A stretch of DNA of 64,000 nucleotides from Thermocoleostomius sinensis A174 (GCF_026802175.1 NZ_CP113797.1:310001-374000), one strand, 5' to 3'. Positions 36,954 through 47,615 are shown, numbered from the stretch's first letter. Program-made: numbers and translations. Notes: a model not told the origin generated them from the sequence alone.

Positions 36954-39900
36954 ATCCTGAGGCGCTATGGGCTTGGCAATGTGCTGTTGAAACCCAGCTT
37001 GTCGGGCTTGCTGATAGTCATAGTCGCTGGCATAGGCTGTTAAGGCAATAGCAGGGATGACCTGACCCGATTGATGTGATCGGTCTTGCACTTGCCGCAT
37101 TAGGCCATACCCATCCACATCAGGCATGCCAATATCACTGATCAGAATGCTGGGTTGAAATGTCTCTAGGATTGACAATGCCACAGACGCAGACGGTGCA
37201 GATTGTACGATCGCGCCGCTTTGCTCCAAAATAAACGTTGCTAATTCTCGCATATCTGCTTCATCATCCACGACCAGCACCCGTACCCCCGCTAACGGAC
37301 GCAAGTGATCTGCTTGATGCTCGGCGGCTCGAATCAACTCGATCTCTGCCTCGTCAGGGGGCATGGCGCTTTCCTCTCTGACCAAGGGAAATCGCACGGT
37401 AAACGTGGCTCCTTTCCCTTCGCCAGCGCTTTCTACCTGAACTGTGCCACCGTGCAGTTCGGTGATATGTCGCACGATCGCCAGTCCCAGTCCCAGTCCT
37501 CCAAACTTGCGCGTGATTTTGCCATCTTCTTGACGAAAATAATCAAATACATAGGGCAAAAAATCGGAAGAAATGCCTTTGCCCGTGTCAGAGACTGTGA
37601 TCTGAGTATAGTGGGGGTTGGGGAGGAAGTCATCAGACGCCGTATCCCTACCCAATTCGCCATCACCTATGATCGTTTCCAGTTTTACTTCGACCCGTCC
37701 CCGTGCAGGCGTGAACTTAATTGCATTGGAGAGTAAATTCCAGACAACCTGTTGTAAGCGTCCTGCATCTCCAGAAATGGGGGTGACATTCGGCGCAACA
37801 TAGGTTTGAATCTGAATTTGCTTAGCTTCAGCAGACAGGCGCACAGTTTCGATCGCTGCCTCAATTACGGTTGCTAGATCGACAGCAGTGACGGTCAATG
37901 CCATTTTGCCGCGCAGAATTCGAGACACGTCCAGCAAGTCTTCAATCAGTTGAGTTTGCAGTTTGGCATTGCGCTCAATGATTTCGAGTCCCCGCTGGGT
38001 TGCTTGCGGATCGAGATTACCAGCTTGTAGTAGTTTCGCCCAACCTAAGATGGGGTTAAGGGGCGATCGAAGTTCATGGGACAGGACAGCTAAAAATTCA
38101 TCCTTGATGCGGTTAGCCGCTTCGGCTTCTTCACGGGCCGCTTGTTCTTGCTGTAAACTGCGATCGCGTTCTTGTTGCAGTTGTTTTTGTTCCTCGATAT
38201 CAGTCGCTGTTCCAAACCATTTCACCACCTGTCCACGATCGTCTTTTTGAGGTACAGCCTGATGCAAATGCCAACGATAACCACCATCGGCTTGACGCAT
38301 TCGCCCTTCGGCTTGATAGTAGCTGCCATTGTGCTGTGCAACTGCCCAATTTTGACTAAGGACGGGCACATCGTCTGGATGAATAATGGCTTCCCACCCA
38401 GCCTGTCGAGCTTGTTCCAACGTTAGTCCTGTAAAATCTAACCAGCGTTGATTGACATCCAACAAGATCCCGTCTGCATCAGCCGTCCACACCAGTTGAG
38501 GAATTAATTCAGCAAGATATCGGTAGCGTTCTTCGCTTTGTCGCAAGGCATTTTCTGCTTGTTTGCGTTCTGTCAAATCCAGAATAAAAGCGACTGATTC
38601 TTCTCGTTTTTCCCCAACCAGTCCATAGCCCAGCAATACAGGAACACGGCTTCCGTCCTTGCGGATGTATTCTTTTTCATACGGTGTACAGGCTCCTCGG
38701 GCCCGCGCTTCGGAAACCCGTTCCTCATCTAATGGCAAATATTCAGGAGGGGTAATTTCCATCCATCGCAATTGACCAGCCTCTAGATCTTCCCGTGAAT
38801 AGCCGACAATCCTTAAAAATTCATCATTAGCCTCATGAATTCCGCCATAAACGTCGCCGTATAGAATACCAATAACATTCGCGACAACAAAGCTATGCAA
38901 TCGCTCTTCACTTTCGCGCAATGCCATTTCTGTGCGTTTATAGTTAGTGATATCGATGGCAGCACAAGTAACACCGACAACTTCGCATTTATCATTCTTT
39001 AACGGTTCAATCGTTAGATCATAGAAGTAGTCTCCATCTGGTTGAGACACTTTCACTTCTTCTCGAGTTCCAAGTCCCGTTTGCAAGACTTGACGTTTCA
39101 ATTCAGTGACAAAGATTGCATCATTACTGGGTAATAAATCTATATCCTGCTTACCGATAACATCTGATATTTGAAAATTAAAGGTTGGATTATAAATCCA
39201 GGTATAACGTAAGTCTCGATCTTGGTTGAACACCGTGAGCGGTGAATTCTTTAGAGCGACTCGTAATCGTTCTTCACTTTGATATAGTGCGGCTTCAGTA
39301 CGTTTGCGATCGGTGATATCGCGAAAATAGAGGGCAACGCCATCTGTAGAAGGATAGGCATGGACTTCAAGCCAGCGCTGAATCGGTTGTCCCCACTCTT
39401 CCCAAGAGACAGGAACCTGATTGGCAACTGCTTGATGAAGTGTAGTATAAGCTAGCCCTCCTACTTCACTCGGAAATACCTCTTGCCAAACATTTTTGCC
39501 GATTAATTCATCGGGCGATCGTCCTAAAAGCCGAGTAGCGGCTTGATTGACATAGGTATAGCGCCAGTCGCGATCGAAAGCAACAAAGGCATCGCTAATA
39601 CTTTCTAAAATATTCTGAACTTGACTCCGTGCTGCTTCTGCTTCGGTTCGCAATAGCTGTTCGCGTTGAGCAGCCTGTTTGCGCAACTGTGCCATCTTGA
39701 GCGTTGATGCCACTCGTGCTAATAATTCTTTGGCACTAAACGGTTTAACTAAATAATCATCTGCCCCTGCTTCCAACCCCTCGATTTGTGCTTCTTCCCC
39801 TGCTCGTGCCGATAGCAGAATGATGGGCAAGGCTTGGGTGCGATCATCACTTCGTAACGCTTTTAGTAAGCCAAATCCATCCAAGCGCGGCATCATCACA

Positions 39901-42206
39901 TCGGTGAGCACCAAATCCGGAAGTTCAGTTTGCATGGCTTCCAATGCAGCCATCCCATCTGTAACCGCTTCTACCTGATAATGGCTACTCAGCAACCGCT
40001 TGACATAGTTCCGCATATCGGAATTGTCATCCACCAAGAGAATGCGCGCTGGAGGCGATTGAGAACTGGAAGTGAGTGATTGAATAGTCGATGGTTGGGT
40101 GAATAGCTCAGGACTTAATTGAGGATGCAATTCAGCCCTTAAATCCGAAGCTGCTTGATTCTCTTCTGGAAGCCATCGCAGAGCTTCTTCCAAATAAGGG
40201 ACTGCTCCCAAGGCGGTTGAGGTCAGAGTGCGAGCAGCTTGGATGCGATCGGACGGTAAATGACTTGTACCCGTGGGGATGATAACCGTAAACGTTGAGC
40301 CATGCCCCTCGCGACTGCAAACCTGCACCGTGCCCCCGTGTAAGCGAACTAATTCTTGGACAAGCGCTAGCCCAATGCCAGATCCTTCATACGTTCGAGC
40401 GCGTGCGCCCTGCACTCGATGAAATCGCTCGAAGAGATGCGGTAGTTCTGCGGCAGGAATCCCTGTTCCCGTATCTTCGACTTCAAGAATGGCGTAGGAG
40501 GAGGACGGCAAGTCTGCGAGTTCCCTCTCCTCTTGGTCTCTCCTATTATTCCCATCCTCCCATCGCAGGCTAACCCGAATTTCCCCATCAAATGTGAACT
40601 TGAAGGCATTCGAGAGCAGATTAAAGACAATCTTCTCCCACATTTCACGATCGACATACACGGGTTCCGGCAGCGGGTCACAGCGTAGCATCAAGCGCAG
40701 CCCGGCTCGCTCGATTGTGGATTGAAACGCACTAGTCAATTCTGTTGTCAAGACAGCTAAATCAGTGGGTTCATAAACCGCTTGAATTCGACCCGCTTCA
40801 ATCCGTGAAAAGTCTAACAGGGTATTTACCAGCTTTAATAGGCGGAGGCTATTGCGATGGGCTAGTTGAAGTTGTTCCTTTAAAGAAGATGAAGAGATGG
40901 AAAGTGAAACATTCATTGCTTGATCGCTTCCCTCTTCCCCGTCTGGCAAACTGGCTAGGGCATCCTGTAGCGGCGCCAGAATCAATGTGAGTGGGGTGCG
41001 AAATTCGTGGGAAACATTACTGAAAAAAGTAGTTTTCGCTCGATCGAGTTCGGCCAACGCCTCGGCCCGGAAGCGTTCTTCCTCATAGGCTCGGGCATTG
41101 GCAATGGCAGTGGCAATTTGTCCAGCTACTAGATCGAAGAAGTTGCGGTAGTCTTCGTCTAAGACCCGCCCGGCACTTACACCCATGATCACGATGCCCA
41201 CGATCGTCTCTTGTCCAGCGGCTCGCAGCGGTAATACCAGTGCTTGTTGGGGAGGAATGGCCCAATCACCCACTGGTAACGCTCCAAAGCGCTGCATCAC
41301 ATCTTCGATTTGTAGCCCGTTGCCAGTTTGCAGCACCGTTGTCAGCGACCAACTTGGCTCAGCTTCTGTGGTTAAATCTACGCAATGGGGACTGGCCAAT
41401 GTCCCTGCAATCGAGGCTGAGCAACCGCGCAGTTGAGCTTGGGTTACTGCCGCTTCGATACTGTAAAGCACCGCAAATGGGATGTCTTTGGGATTATCAG
41501 ATAGGATTTGAATTGCAGTGCTGTAGGCTTCTTCTACAGTTTTAGCTTGTCCAGCTTGGGCGGCTAAATGTTGTAATGTGGCAAGTCGCCGCTCTCCTAA
41601 TACCCGTTCCGTTGTTTCCGTAACGGCTGTAAAGGCTCCGCCTACCGTTCCATCTTCTAAAAAAATCGGGCTATAGGAATAGGTAAAGTAAGCTTCTTCT
41701 TGATAACCGTGGCGATCGACCGGCAGCAAAAGGTCATTTGACCAAGTCGCTTGCCCTGTTGCCAAAACACTCGTCAGTTGTGCTCCAATAATGTCCCAAA
41801 TTTCTGTCCAAACGGTTTGCCCTGGTTTTCCCAAGGCGTGAGGGTGTTTTGAGCCAAGGATGGGTTGCCAAGCATCATTGTAGAGTAATACTAGCTCTTG
41901 CCCCCACCAAATGACCATTGGAAAGCGCGAATTTAGGCAAACATTGACCACGGTTTGCAGGCTTTGTGACCACGTTTCGATCGCCCCTAGGGGGGTAACA
42001 GACCAATCAAACGCACGAATGGCAGCCCCCATTTCTCCACCGCCGACAATGACGCTGTCAAGGGTATTTGAGTTGTGGCGATCGGAGGCACAAGCATTCT
42101 GGTTACCATTCAACTCATCATTGCCTGGTTTGACATTGCCCAATTGCGTTCCTTCTGGCTGAGAATTGTTTGGCTCGATCGCCCGCTCGTTCTGACTCAC
42201 TACCAC
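36906..42206 (-). CDS. Hybrid sensor protein with two complete histidine kinase cores, 1766 aa
   Basis: From the N-terminus: PAS-like (about 75-200), GAF (about 215-375), HisKA with FSNVSHEFRTPL (His400), HATPase (about 515-645), receiver 1 (721-840, Asp769 in LVLTDVMMP), four PAS domains (about 862-970, 980-1090, 1101-1215, 1225-1340), a second HisKA with FLAVLSHELRSPL (His1377), HATPase (about 1475-1608, GLGLGLAIV) and receiver 2 (1642-1765, Asp1691 in ILISDIGMP). No membrane helix is seen, so it should be cytoplasmic. The start is GTG 42206; no ATG lies upstream. Both phosphotransfer chains look intact. It overlaps the pseudo-receiver gene by 48 bp at the 3' end. Confidence 0.95.
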   Translation of the reverse strand: MVVSQNERAIEPNNSQPEGTQLGNVKPGNDELNGNQNACASDRHNSNTLDSVIVGGGEMGAAIRAFDWSVTPLGAIETWSQSLQTVVNVCLNSRFPMVIWWGQELVLLYNDAWQPILGSKHPHALGKPGQTVWTEIWDIIGAQLTSVLATGQATWSNDLLLPVDRHGYQEEAYFTYSYSPIFLEDGTVGGAFTAVTETTERVLGERRLATLQHLAAQAGQAKTVEEAYSTAIQILSDNPKDIPFAVLYSIEAAVTQAQLRGCSASIAGTLASPHCVDLTTEAEPSWSLTTVLQTGNGLQIEDVMQRFGALPVGDWAIPPQQALVLPLRAAGQETIVGIVIMGVSAGRVLDEDYRNFFDLVAGQIATAIANARAYEEERFRAEALAELDRAKTTFFSNVSHEFRTPLTLILAPLQDALASLPDGEEGSDQAMNVSLSISSSSLKEQLQLAHRNSLRLLKLVNTLLDFSRIEAGRIQAVYEPTDLAVLTTELTSAFQSTIERAGLRLMLRCDPLPEPVYVDREMWEKIVFNLLSNAFKFTFDGEIRVSLRWEDGNNRRDQEERELADLPSSSYAILEVEDTGTGIPAAELPHLFERFHRVQGARARTYEGSGIGLALVQELVRLHGGTVQVCSREGHGSTFTVIIPTGTSHLPSDRIQAARTLTSTALGAVPYLEEALRWLPEENQAASDLRAELHPQLSPELFTQPSTIQSLTSSSQSPPARILLVDDNSDMRNYVKRLLSSHYQVEAVTDGMAALEAMQTELPDLVLTDVMMPRLDGFGLLKALRSDDRTQALPIILLSARAGEEAQIEGLEAGADDYLVKPFSAKELLARVASTLKMAQLRKQAAQREQLLRTEAEAARSQVQNILESISDAFVAFDRDWRYTYVNQAATRLLGRSPDELIGKNVWQEVFPSEVGGLAYTTLHQAVANQVPVSWEEWGQPIQRWLEVHAYPSTDGVALYFRDITDRKRTEAALYQSEERLRVALKNSPLTVFNQDRDLRYTWIYNPTFNFQISDVIGKQDIDLLPSNDAIFVTELKRQVLQTGLGTREEVKVSQPDGDYFYDLTIEPLKNDKCEVVGVTCAAIDITNYKRTEMALRESEERLHSFVVANVIGILYGDVYGGIHEANDEFLRIVGYSREDLEAGQLRWMEITPPEYLPLDEERVSEARARGACTPYEKEYIRKDGSRVPVLLGYGLVGEKREESVAFILDLTERKQAENALRQSEERYRYLAELIPQLVWTADADGILLDVNQRWLDFTGLTLEQARQAGWEAIIHPDDVPVLSQNWAVAQHNGSYYQAEGRMRQADGGYRWHLHQAVPQKDDRGQVVKWFGTATDIEEQKQLQQERDRSLQQEQAAREEAEAANRIKDEFLAVLSHELRSPLNPILGWAKLLQAGNLDPQATQRGLEIIERNAKLQTQLIEDLLDVSRILRGKMALTVTAVDLATVIEAAIETVRLSAEAKQIQIQTYVAPNVTPISGDAGRLQQVVWNLLSNAIKFTPARGRVEVKLETIIGDGELGRDTASDDFLPNPHYTQITVSDTGKGISSDFLPYVFDYFRQEDGKITRKFGGLGLGLAIVRHITELHGGTVQVESAGEGKGATFTVRFPLVREESAMPPDEAEIELIRAAEHQADHLRPLAGVRVLVVDDEADMRELATFILEQSGAIVQSAPSASVALSILETFQPSILISDIGMPDVDGYGLMRQVQDRSHQSGQVIPAIALTAYASDYDYQQARQAGFQQHIAKPIAPQDLVEAIAALLKQTSNR

Positions 42207-42742
42207 CGCCTTCGTTCCAGCACTTAAAAAACGAACAAACAGTACGTTGTTTTCATGGGCAATGTTAACCCGGAATCATTTGATTTGAGCGGCAATCCTT
42301 GAAACTCATCACTATGAACATCGTTACCTGACTTATCTAAGCATTTTTAAAGAGATCATCCATAAGAAGCTAGAAATTCTCATCCACCCTTGGAGAGACT
42401 TTGCTAGCTACTACTAGTAAGCTTGTCTTAAGAGAATCCAAAGAGAATCCGAGCCGACTTGACGCAATGAGTACTGATTTATTTACAAAACCGTTCAACT
42501 GTATAGAACTTAAGCTTAACTTTGATTGATATCAATTAATGAGTGAGTATAGTACATGTCAAAGAACGCTATAGCCTGCCTCATTCGACCCAAGAGGCGG
42601 TGATCGATTTGAATGTGAGGGTCATCCTGCATTTCCACCCTCCAACGTTGGGGGATTCAGGGGGCAGTTCCGGTTGCAACTGGCACTTTTAAAGCAGCCT
42701 CTTAGTCCTAAAATAGGCTTCATTACCGATCTCTTCTTCTCT
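42207..42742. other. Divergent intergenic region
   Basis: About 540 bp between the hybrid kinase gene and the ABC gene. An AT-rich segment near 42520-42565 (TTAACTTTGATTGATATCAA) is a possible promoter. No gene is seen. Confidence 0.45.
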
Positions 42743-44563
42743 ATGACCTCTCCCATTCTTGATATTCGCAATCTGTCAGTTCATTTCAAAGCAGATGATC
42801 GCTTGGTTCATGCGGTTCGGGATGTTTCGTTTCACCTCATGCCCAGCGAAACGCTGTGTGTCGTGGGAGAATCTGGGTCGGGGAAGTCGGTGACATCACT
42901 GGCGGTGATGGGACTGTTGGCACGATCGGCCCAAGTGACTGGCGAGATTTTGTTTTGCGACCCGCGCACCAACCAAACCATTAATCTCCTGGAGCTTTCT
43001 CCAGAGGAGCAACGAGCCTATCGGGGTGGGTTAATTTCCATGATTTTTCAGGAGCCGATGACATCACTCAATCCTGTGTACACCTGTGGTGATCAGGTAG
43101 TGGAAGCGATTTTGCTCCATAGCGATCTGTCTCGCGAAGCGGCCTATGGGCAAGCAGTGGATTTGTTTCGTGAGGTGAAGCTGCCAGACCCCGAAGGCAT
43201 GATGAGTCGCTATCCGCATCAATTATCGGGCGGACAAATTCAGCGCGTGATGATTGCGATGGCTCTCAGCGGTAATCCAGCCGTGTTGATTGCCGATGAA
43301 CCAACAACCGCCTTAGACGTCACGATTCAAGCCACGATTCTGGAACTGATGCGAGAAATTCGCGATCGTCGCGGTATGGCCATTTTGTTCATTACTCACG
43401 ATATGGGCGTTGTGTCGGAAATTGCCGATCGCGTTGTGGTGCTGTATCGTGGCAAGGTGATGGAAGTGGCGAACGTGTATGATCTGTTTGCCAATCCGCA
43501 GCACCCCTACACCAAAGGTTTACTTAACTGTCGTCCCCGTCCTGAACAATTGCTGAAGCGCTTGCCCACCGTTTCAGATTTTATGCAAGTCAGCATCGGT
43601 CCTGACGGAGAGCCTACAATCGTACCCCGATCGACCCACCTTGTGGCAGCCGATCCTCGCTTTGTGCCTGTTTCCGCCGAGGAGCGCGATCGTCGCCATC
43701 AGGAATTAGCCCAGCGCCCACCGCTGTTGTCAGTGCGGAACCTAACGAAAAGTTATCCAGTTCGCACTGGCTTGTTCGGTCGCAAATCCGTCTTCAATGC
43801 GGTTGACCATGTTAGTTTTGATGTATTTCCTGGAGAAACACTGGGATTGGTAGGTGAGTCGGGCTGTGGCAAATCAACCCTCAGTCGAGTCTTGCTGCGC
43901 TTAGTCGAGCCGACATCGGGCGAGGTGATGTTTGATGGTAAATCGGTGTTTAAGTTGAATGATGCTGAACTACGCCGCCTGCGACAAGACATGCAAATTG
44001 TCTTTCAAAATCCCTATGGGTCAATGGACCCGCGCCAAAGTATTGGGGCAGCTTTAATGGAACCGATGCTGATTCACAATATCGGCAACTCGTTCCAGGA
44101 ACGCTATCAACGGGCCGTTGCGCTTTTGGAACGGGTGGGATTAGATGCCAGCGCCATGAACCGAATGCCCCACGAGTTTTCCGGTGGACAGCAGCAGCGC
44201 ATTTGTATTGCCCGCACTCTTACCTGCAATCCTCGGTTTATTATTTGCGATGAGTCGGTGTCAGCGCTGGATGTATCGGTGCAGGCACAGGTGTTGAACT
44301 TGCTGAAAGACTTACAGCAGGATTTTGGCTTAACTTATATTTTCATCTCGCACGATTTAAGCGTTGTCAAGTTTGTCAGCGATCGCATCATGGTCATGAA
44401 CCAAGGCAAGATCGAGGAAATTGGCCCTGCCGAAACCGTTTACACCCATCCCACTCGCGATTATACGCGGCAACTGATTCATGCCATTCCCGATGCCACG
44501 CTTGATGAAATTCAAGAGCGGCAACGGCAGCGTCTACTCTCTTCGACACCCCCCAACCCCTAA
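42743..44563 (+). CDS. Fused double-ATPase subunit of a peptide-type (Dpp/Opp/YejF-like) ABC transporter, 607 aa
   Basis: Two ABC domains lie in one chain. The first has Walker A GESGSGKS (42-49), LSGGQ (161-165), Walker B VLIADEPTTALD and H-loop FITHD. The second has GESGCGKS (371-378), FSGGQQQR and IICDESVSALD with ISHD. An oligopeptide-type linker (NPQHPYTKGLLNC) follows the first domain. The whole resembles YejF/GsiA-type fused ATPases that energise uptake of peptides or glutathione. Neither permease nor binding protein lies next to it. I start at ATG 42743 (MTSPILDIRNLSVHF); the frame upstream is unconserved. Confidence 0.95.
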   Translation: MTSPILDIRNLSVHFKADDRLVHAVRDVSFHLMPSETLCVVGESGSGKSVTSLAVMGLLARSAQVTGEILFCDPRTNQTINLLELSPEEQRAYRGGLISMIFQEPMTSLNPVYTCGDQVVEAILLHSDLSREAAYGQAVDLFREVKLPDPEGMMSRYPHQLSGGQIQRVMIAMALSGNPAVLIADEPTTALDVTIQATILELMREIRDRRGMAILFITHDMGVVSEIADRVVVLYRGKVMEVANVYDLFANPQHPYTKGLLNCRPRPEQLLKRLPTVSDFMQVSIGPDGEPTIVPRSTHLVAADPRFVPVSAEERDRRHQELAQRPPLLSVRNLTKSYPVRTGLFGRKSVFNAVDHVSFDVFPGETLGLVGESGCGKSTLSRVLLRLVEPTSGEVMFDGKSVFKLNDAELRRLRQDMQIVFQNPYGSMDPRQSIGAALMEPMLIHNIGNSFQERYQRAVALLERVGLDASAMNRMPHEFSGGQQQRICIARTLTCNPRFIICDESVSALDVSVQAQVLNLLKDLQQDFGLTYIFISHDLSVVKFVSDRIMVMNQGKIEEIGPAETVYTHPTRDYTRQLIHAIPDATLDEIQERQRQRLLSSTPPNP

Positions 44564-44858
44564 CTCCACTCCTCCCCCCACTTCCTGTCAAGATTGCCCA
44601 AGGTAAGGTAGCCTAGAGAACAAACCTGACAGTAGCAATTGCAAAAACAATTGCGAAATTCGTCGGTTGCAACTTGTTGTATTACCTAATCGTCTTCTTG
44701 GATTGAGAGATCATCACCGGAAGCATCTGCTAGCTGGCGCTTTTTCATCGACTGTTGGGTTCATCGATCGAATACTCAGATAGGCGTTAGGGCACTTTGA
44801 TACAAATACTCATCAGCTTTACGGCATCTCGAAAATCGTCACTAGGGGAACACAGCAC
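44564..44858. other. Intergenic region upstream of the STAND ATPase
   Basis: About 295 bp. CAATTGCAAAAACAATTG (44635-44653) is an inverted repeat in front of the gene, possibly an operator. Nothing else is seen. Confidence 0.5.
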
Positions 44859-47537
44859 ATGGGGTTCAGTCTGCGTAACGTATTTCAAGCGTTCCAATTT
44901 GTTGAGACTCAAAATTCAACCAATCCATCATCGAGACAGTCGATAAAACAATCTATGCCGCATGGCAGTTGGGGATATCAGAACCGTCAGGCAATTGTTC
45001 AGCAAACAATTCAACCCAATCAACGAGGACGAGTTCGCTATTGGGGTTCTGACTGGTTTGCTCGGTGTCATCAAGATATTTTTATTTCGCCTGGCGAAGT
45101 GGTCGATATTGTCGGTGTAGAAAACATCACACTATTAGTAGAACCTGCATTCCTATTATCTTGCTCAAACCTTGGCTTAGCTAAGGTAAAACAAGCGTGG
45201 CAGCAACGTGGTTGGGCAGCGACCCCCATCCGACGAGAGTCTGAATCCGTTAAGCTACTGATGTCCTCAAGCCAAGATTTGAACGAAGAAGCGGCGATCG
45301 AAACCTGGAAGCGCTTTATTCAGGGGAAGCCTATCTATATCACCAAATTCAAAGCCTGTTGCGAGTTGCTGGGCCTAAACTGGCAAGAAATTGTGGGATA
45401 TGGTCATACCCGTCCCGATCGTCTCTCAAATTTCTCTAATCCAGAACCAGCACCGGAGAATAGCACTGAAAACAACTCAGAATCAGAACCATCGGACTTG
45501 AACTCGGCTCCCTTCGTGGGGCGATCGGACGCCATGATTGATTTGGCTCGGTTGGCGCGATCGGGAGCAACAGCAATTTTGATTTTAGGAGAAGGGGGGA
45601 TTGGCAAAACGACCTTGGCTCAACAGTATTTTGCTCAGCAGGGGTTTGATTTGGTATTGGAAGGCTGGATGGCCAAACAAACGCAAAACATTACCTCCGC
45701 CGAAGGAATGGTGCAAGATTGGCTGCGGCGGTACTTTGGCGAAGAACCCGCTCGTGACTTTCAGGCTGCCTTGAAACAGCTAAAGCGACGGTTGCAAGAG
45801 CGTCCCTCCGACCAGTCTCCCAAAATTGGAGTGCTGATTGATAACTTGGAACCAGCCCTCGATCGCGAGGGTCACATCATCGCTGCTCACCGAGACTATG
45901 CAATGCTGCTAGAGGTTCTTTCAGATCGATCGGTGCATTCTTTAACTTTAATTACCAGCCGCGAACCGCTGCGGGAAAGCAATGTCAACGCCCAACCGTA
46001 TATTCTGCCAGGTTTAAGTGTTACGGCATGGCAACAGTTCTTTCAGAATCAGCAAATTGACGCCCAGTCTTCTGCCTTGACCCAAATCCACAAAGCCTAT
46101 AGCGGCAACGCCAAGGCCATGACAATTCTGAGCAGCACCATTAGCCTAGACTATGCTGGCAATCTAGAGACGTTCTGGCAAGAAAACCAAGCGAACCTCC
46201 TGCAACAAACCGACTTAGAAGATCTCGTTGCCAGCCAATTTGAGCGACTTCAGCGCATTTATCCAGAGGCCTATCAATTGCTACTGCGTTTAGGTTGTTA
46301 TCGTTATCAAAGTATTTCGGCAGTGCCAGCCGATGCGCTGTATTGCTTACTGTGGGATGTGCCACAACAACAGCGGCATAGCGTTATTCGGTTTTTGGAA
46401 GACTCGTTTCTTGTGGAAGTGAAAAGCGATCGCGGTCACGACAAATACTATCTGCATCCTCTCATTCAAGCAAAAGCCATCGCTTTACTCAAGGCAAGCC
46501 CTGACTGGCAATCGACTAATCAACGCGCTGCTGAGTTTTGGACGACCTATGTAAAGACAATCGAAACCATTGAGGATGCACTCACAGCTTATCAAGGCTA
46601 CTATCATTACTTTTACATTGGCGAGTACGAAGCCGCTGCTAGTGTGTTGCTCTACGAGCGAGACAGCCAATGGTCAAAACAAGAACCACTAGGCGTTTCG
46701 TTCTATCGATTTGGACTGCTGCGACGGATGATTTCTGCTATCAATCGCCTGCTCGATCGCATTCCACCCGGCCCTGTGCTTGGAAAACTACTTAGTATTT
46801 TAGGAGACCTCTATTGGCTGAATGGCAATATTCACCGTTCGATCGCGTGCAATGAAAAGGCGAAAGAGATTGCCGTCCAATTTGGGTTGCAGGACTTAGA
46901 AATTTCGTCGTTGTTTAACATAGGGCTGTGCAAAATTCAGCTTTGGGAACTGACCGATGCGCTAGCATTATTTCAAACGCTGATCACATTAGCTGAAAAT
47001 GCCAAACCGAATCGCCATACGGTGAGTACCTGGTTTTGTTTAGCTTATTTATACTCGTGCTTGGGACAAAAGCAAGAAGCCGCCAATTTGGCAAAAAAGG
47101 TATCTGAGGAATATGCTCAACTGAGTTCTGATGCCTGGAGTCGAGGCTACAGTCTGCTGTTTTTGGGACTAACGATGAAGAATTTGGGCAACGATCGAGA
47201 AGCTGAACGAATGTATCGCCTTGCTAGAGATTATGCCGAGCAAAGCCACTATACGCAAGTGAAAGCCAGTGCGCTGAACGGATTGGCTACCATCGATCGC
47301 GATCGGTTGAACTTCCGAGATGCCATCGCCAATCATCTTGCAGCCCAACGATTACTTGAGCGAATTGAAGCCAGAGGTGAATTAGCCGAAGTACACTATC
47401 AGCTTGGTTTGACGTATCTCAAAATGAATGAAATAGCTGAAGGAAAATCCAGCTTACAACAAGCGATCGAACTGTTTCAGAAAATGGGTGCACCCAAGCA
47501 AGTGGAACGAGTACAGCAAACATTAGAGATGATATAG
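44859..47537 (+). CDS. STAND (NB-ARC-type) ATPase with NfeD-like N-terminal domain and TPR-like C-terminus, 892 aa
   Basis: Residues 55-97 (GRVRYWGSDWFARCHQDI, ISPGEVVDIVGVENITLLVE) resemble the small beta-barrel domain at the C-terminus of NfeD proteins. Residues 105-180 are a helical domain of the type found in front of cyanobacterial STAND ATPases (VKQAWQQRGWA, LGLNWQEIVG). Residues 190-215 are a linker. Residues 218-560 are the ATPase: PFVGRSDAMIDL, P-loop GEGGIGKT (244-251), Walker B IGVLIDNLE (323-331), LITSREPL sensor. Residues 600-890 are TPR-like (FNIGLCKIQLWELTDALALF). STAND proteins act as switches in regulation, cell death or phage defence. It stands alone. Confidence 0.9.
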   Translation: MGFSLRNVFQAFQFVETQNSTNPSSRQSIKQSMPHGSWGYQNRQAIVQQTIQPNQRGRVRYWGSDWFARCHQDIFISPGEVVDIVGVENITLLVEPAFLLSCSNLGLAKVKQAWQQRGWAATPIRRESESVKLLMSSSQDLNEEAAIETWKRFIQGKPIYITKFKACCELLGLNWQEIVGYGHTRPDRLSNFSNPEPAPENSTENNSESEPSDLNSAPFVGRSDAMIDLARLARSGATAILILGEGGIGKTTLAQQYFAQQGFDLVLEGWMAKQTQNITSAEGMVQDWLRRYFGEEPARDFQAALKQLKRRLQERPSDQSPKIGVLIDNLEPALDREGHIIAAHRDYAMLLEVLSDRSVHSLTLITSREPLRESNVNAQPYILPGLSVTAWQQFFQNQQIDAQSSALTQIHKAYSGNAKAMTILSSTISLDYAGNLETFWQENQANLLQQTDLEDLVASQFERLQRIYPEAYQLLLRLGCYRYQSISAVPADALYCLLWDVPQQQRHSVIRFLEDSFLVEVKSDRGHDKYYLHPLIQAKAIALLKASPDWQSTNQRAAEFWTTYVKTIETIEDALTAYQGYYHYFYIGEYEAAASVLLYERDSQWSKQEPLGVSFYRFGLLRRMISAINRLLDRIPPGPVLGKLLSILGDLYWLNGNIHRSIACNEKAKEIAVQFGLQDLEISSLFNIGLCKIQLWELTDALALFQTLITLAENAKPNRHTVSTWFCLAYLYSCLGQKQEAANLAKKVSEEYAQLSSDAWSRGYSLLFLGLTMKNLGNDREAERMYRLARDYAEQSHYTQVKASALNGLATIDRDRLNFRDAIANHLAAQRLLERIEARGELAEVHYQLGLTYLKMNEIAEGKSSLQQAIELFQKMGAPKQVERVQQTLEMI

Positions 47538-47615
47538 AAGACGATATAGGTAGGAAGGCAAGAGAGAGGAACAACAATAGATACAACAATAGATGACAGT
47601 AAAGATAGAAGAGGC

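Noticed and set aside
37305-41436. Several plus-strand frames of 60-143 codons opposite the large kinase
   Set aside because: They are antisense shadows of the certain kinase gene without ribosome sites or family resemblance.
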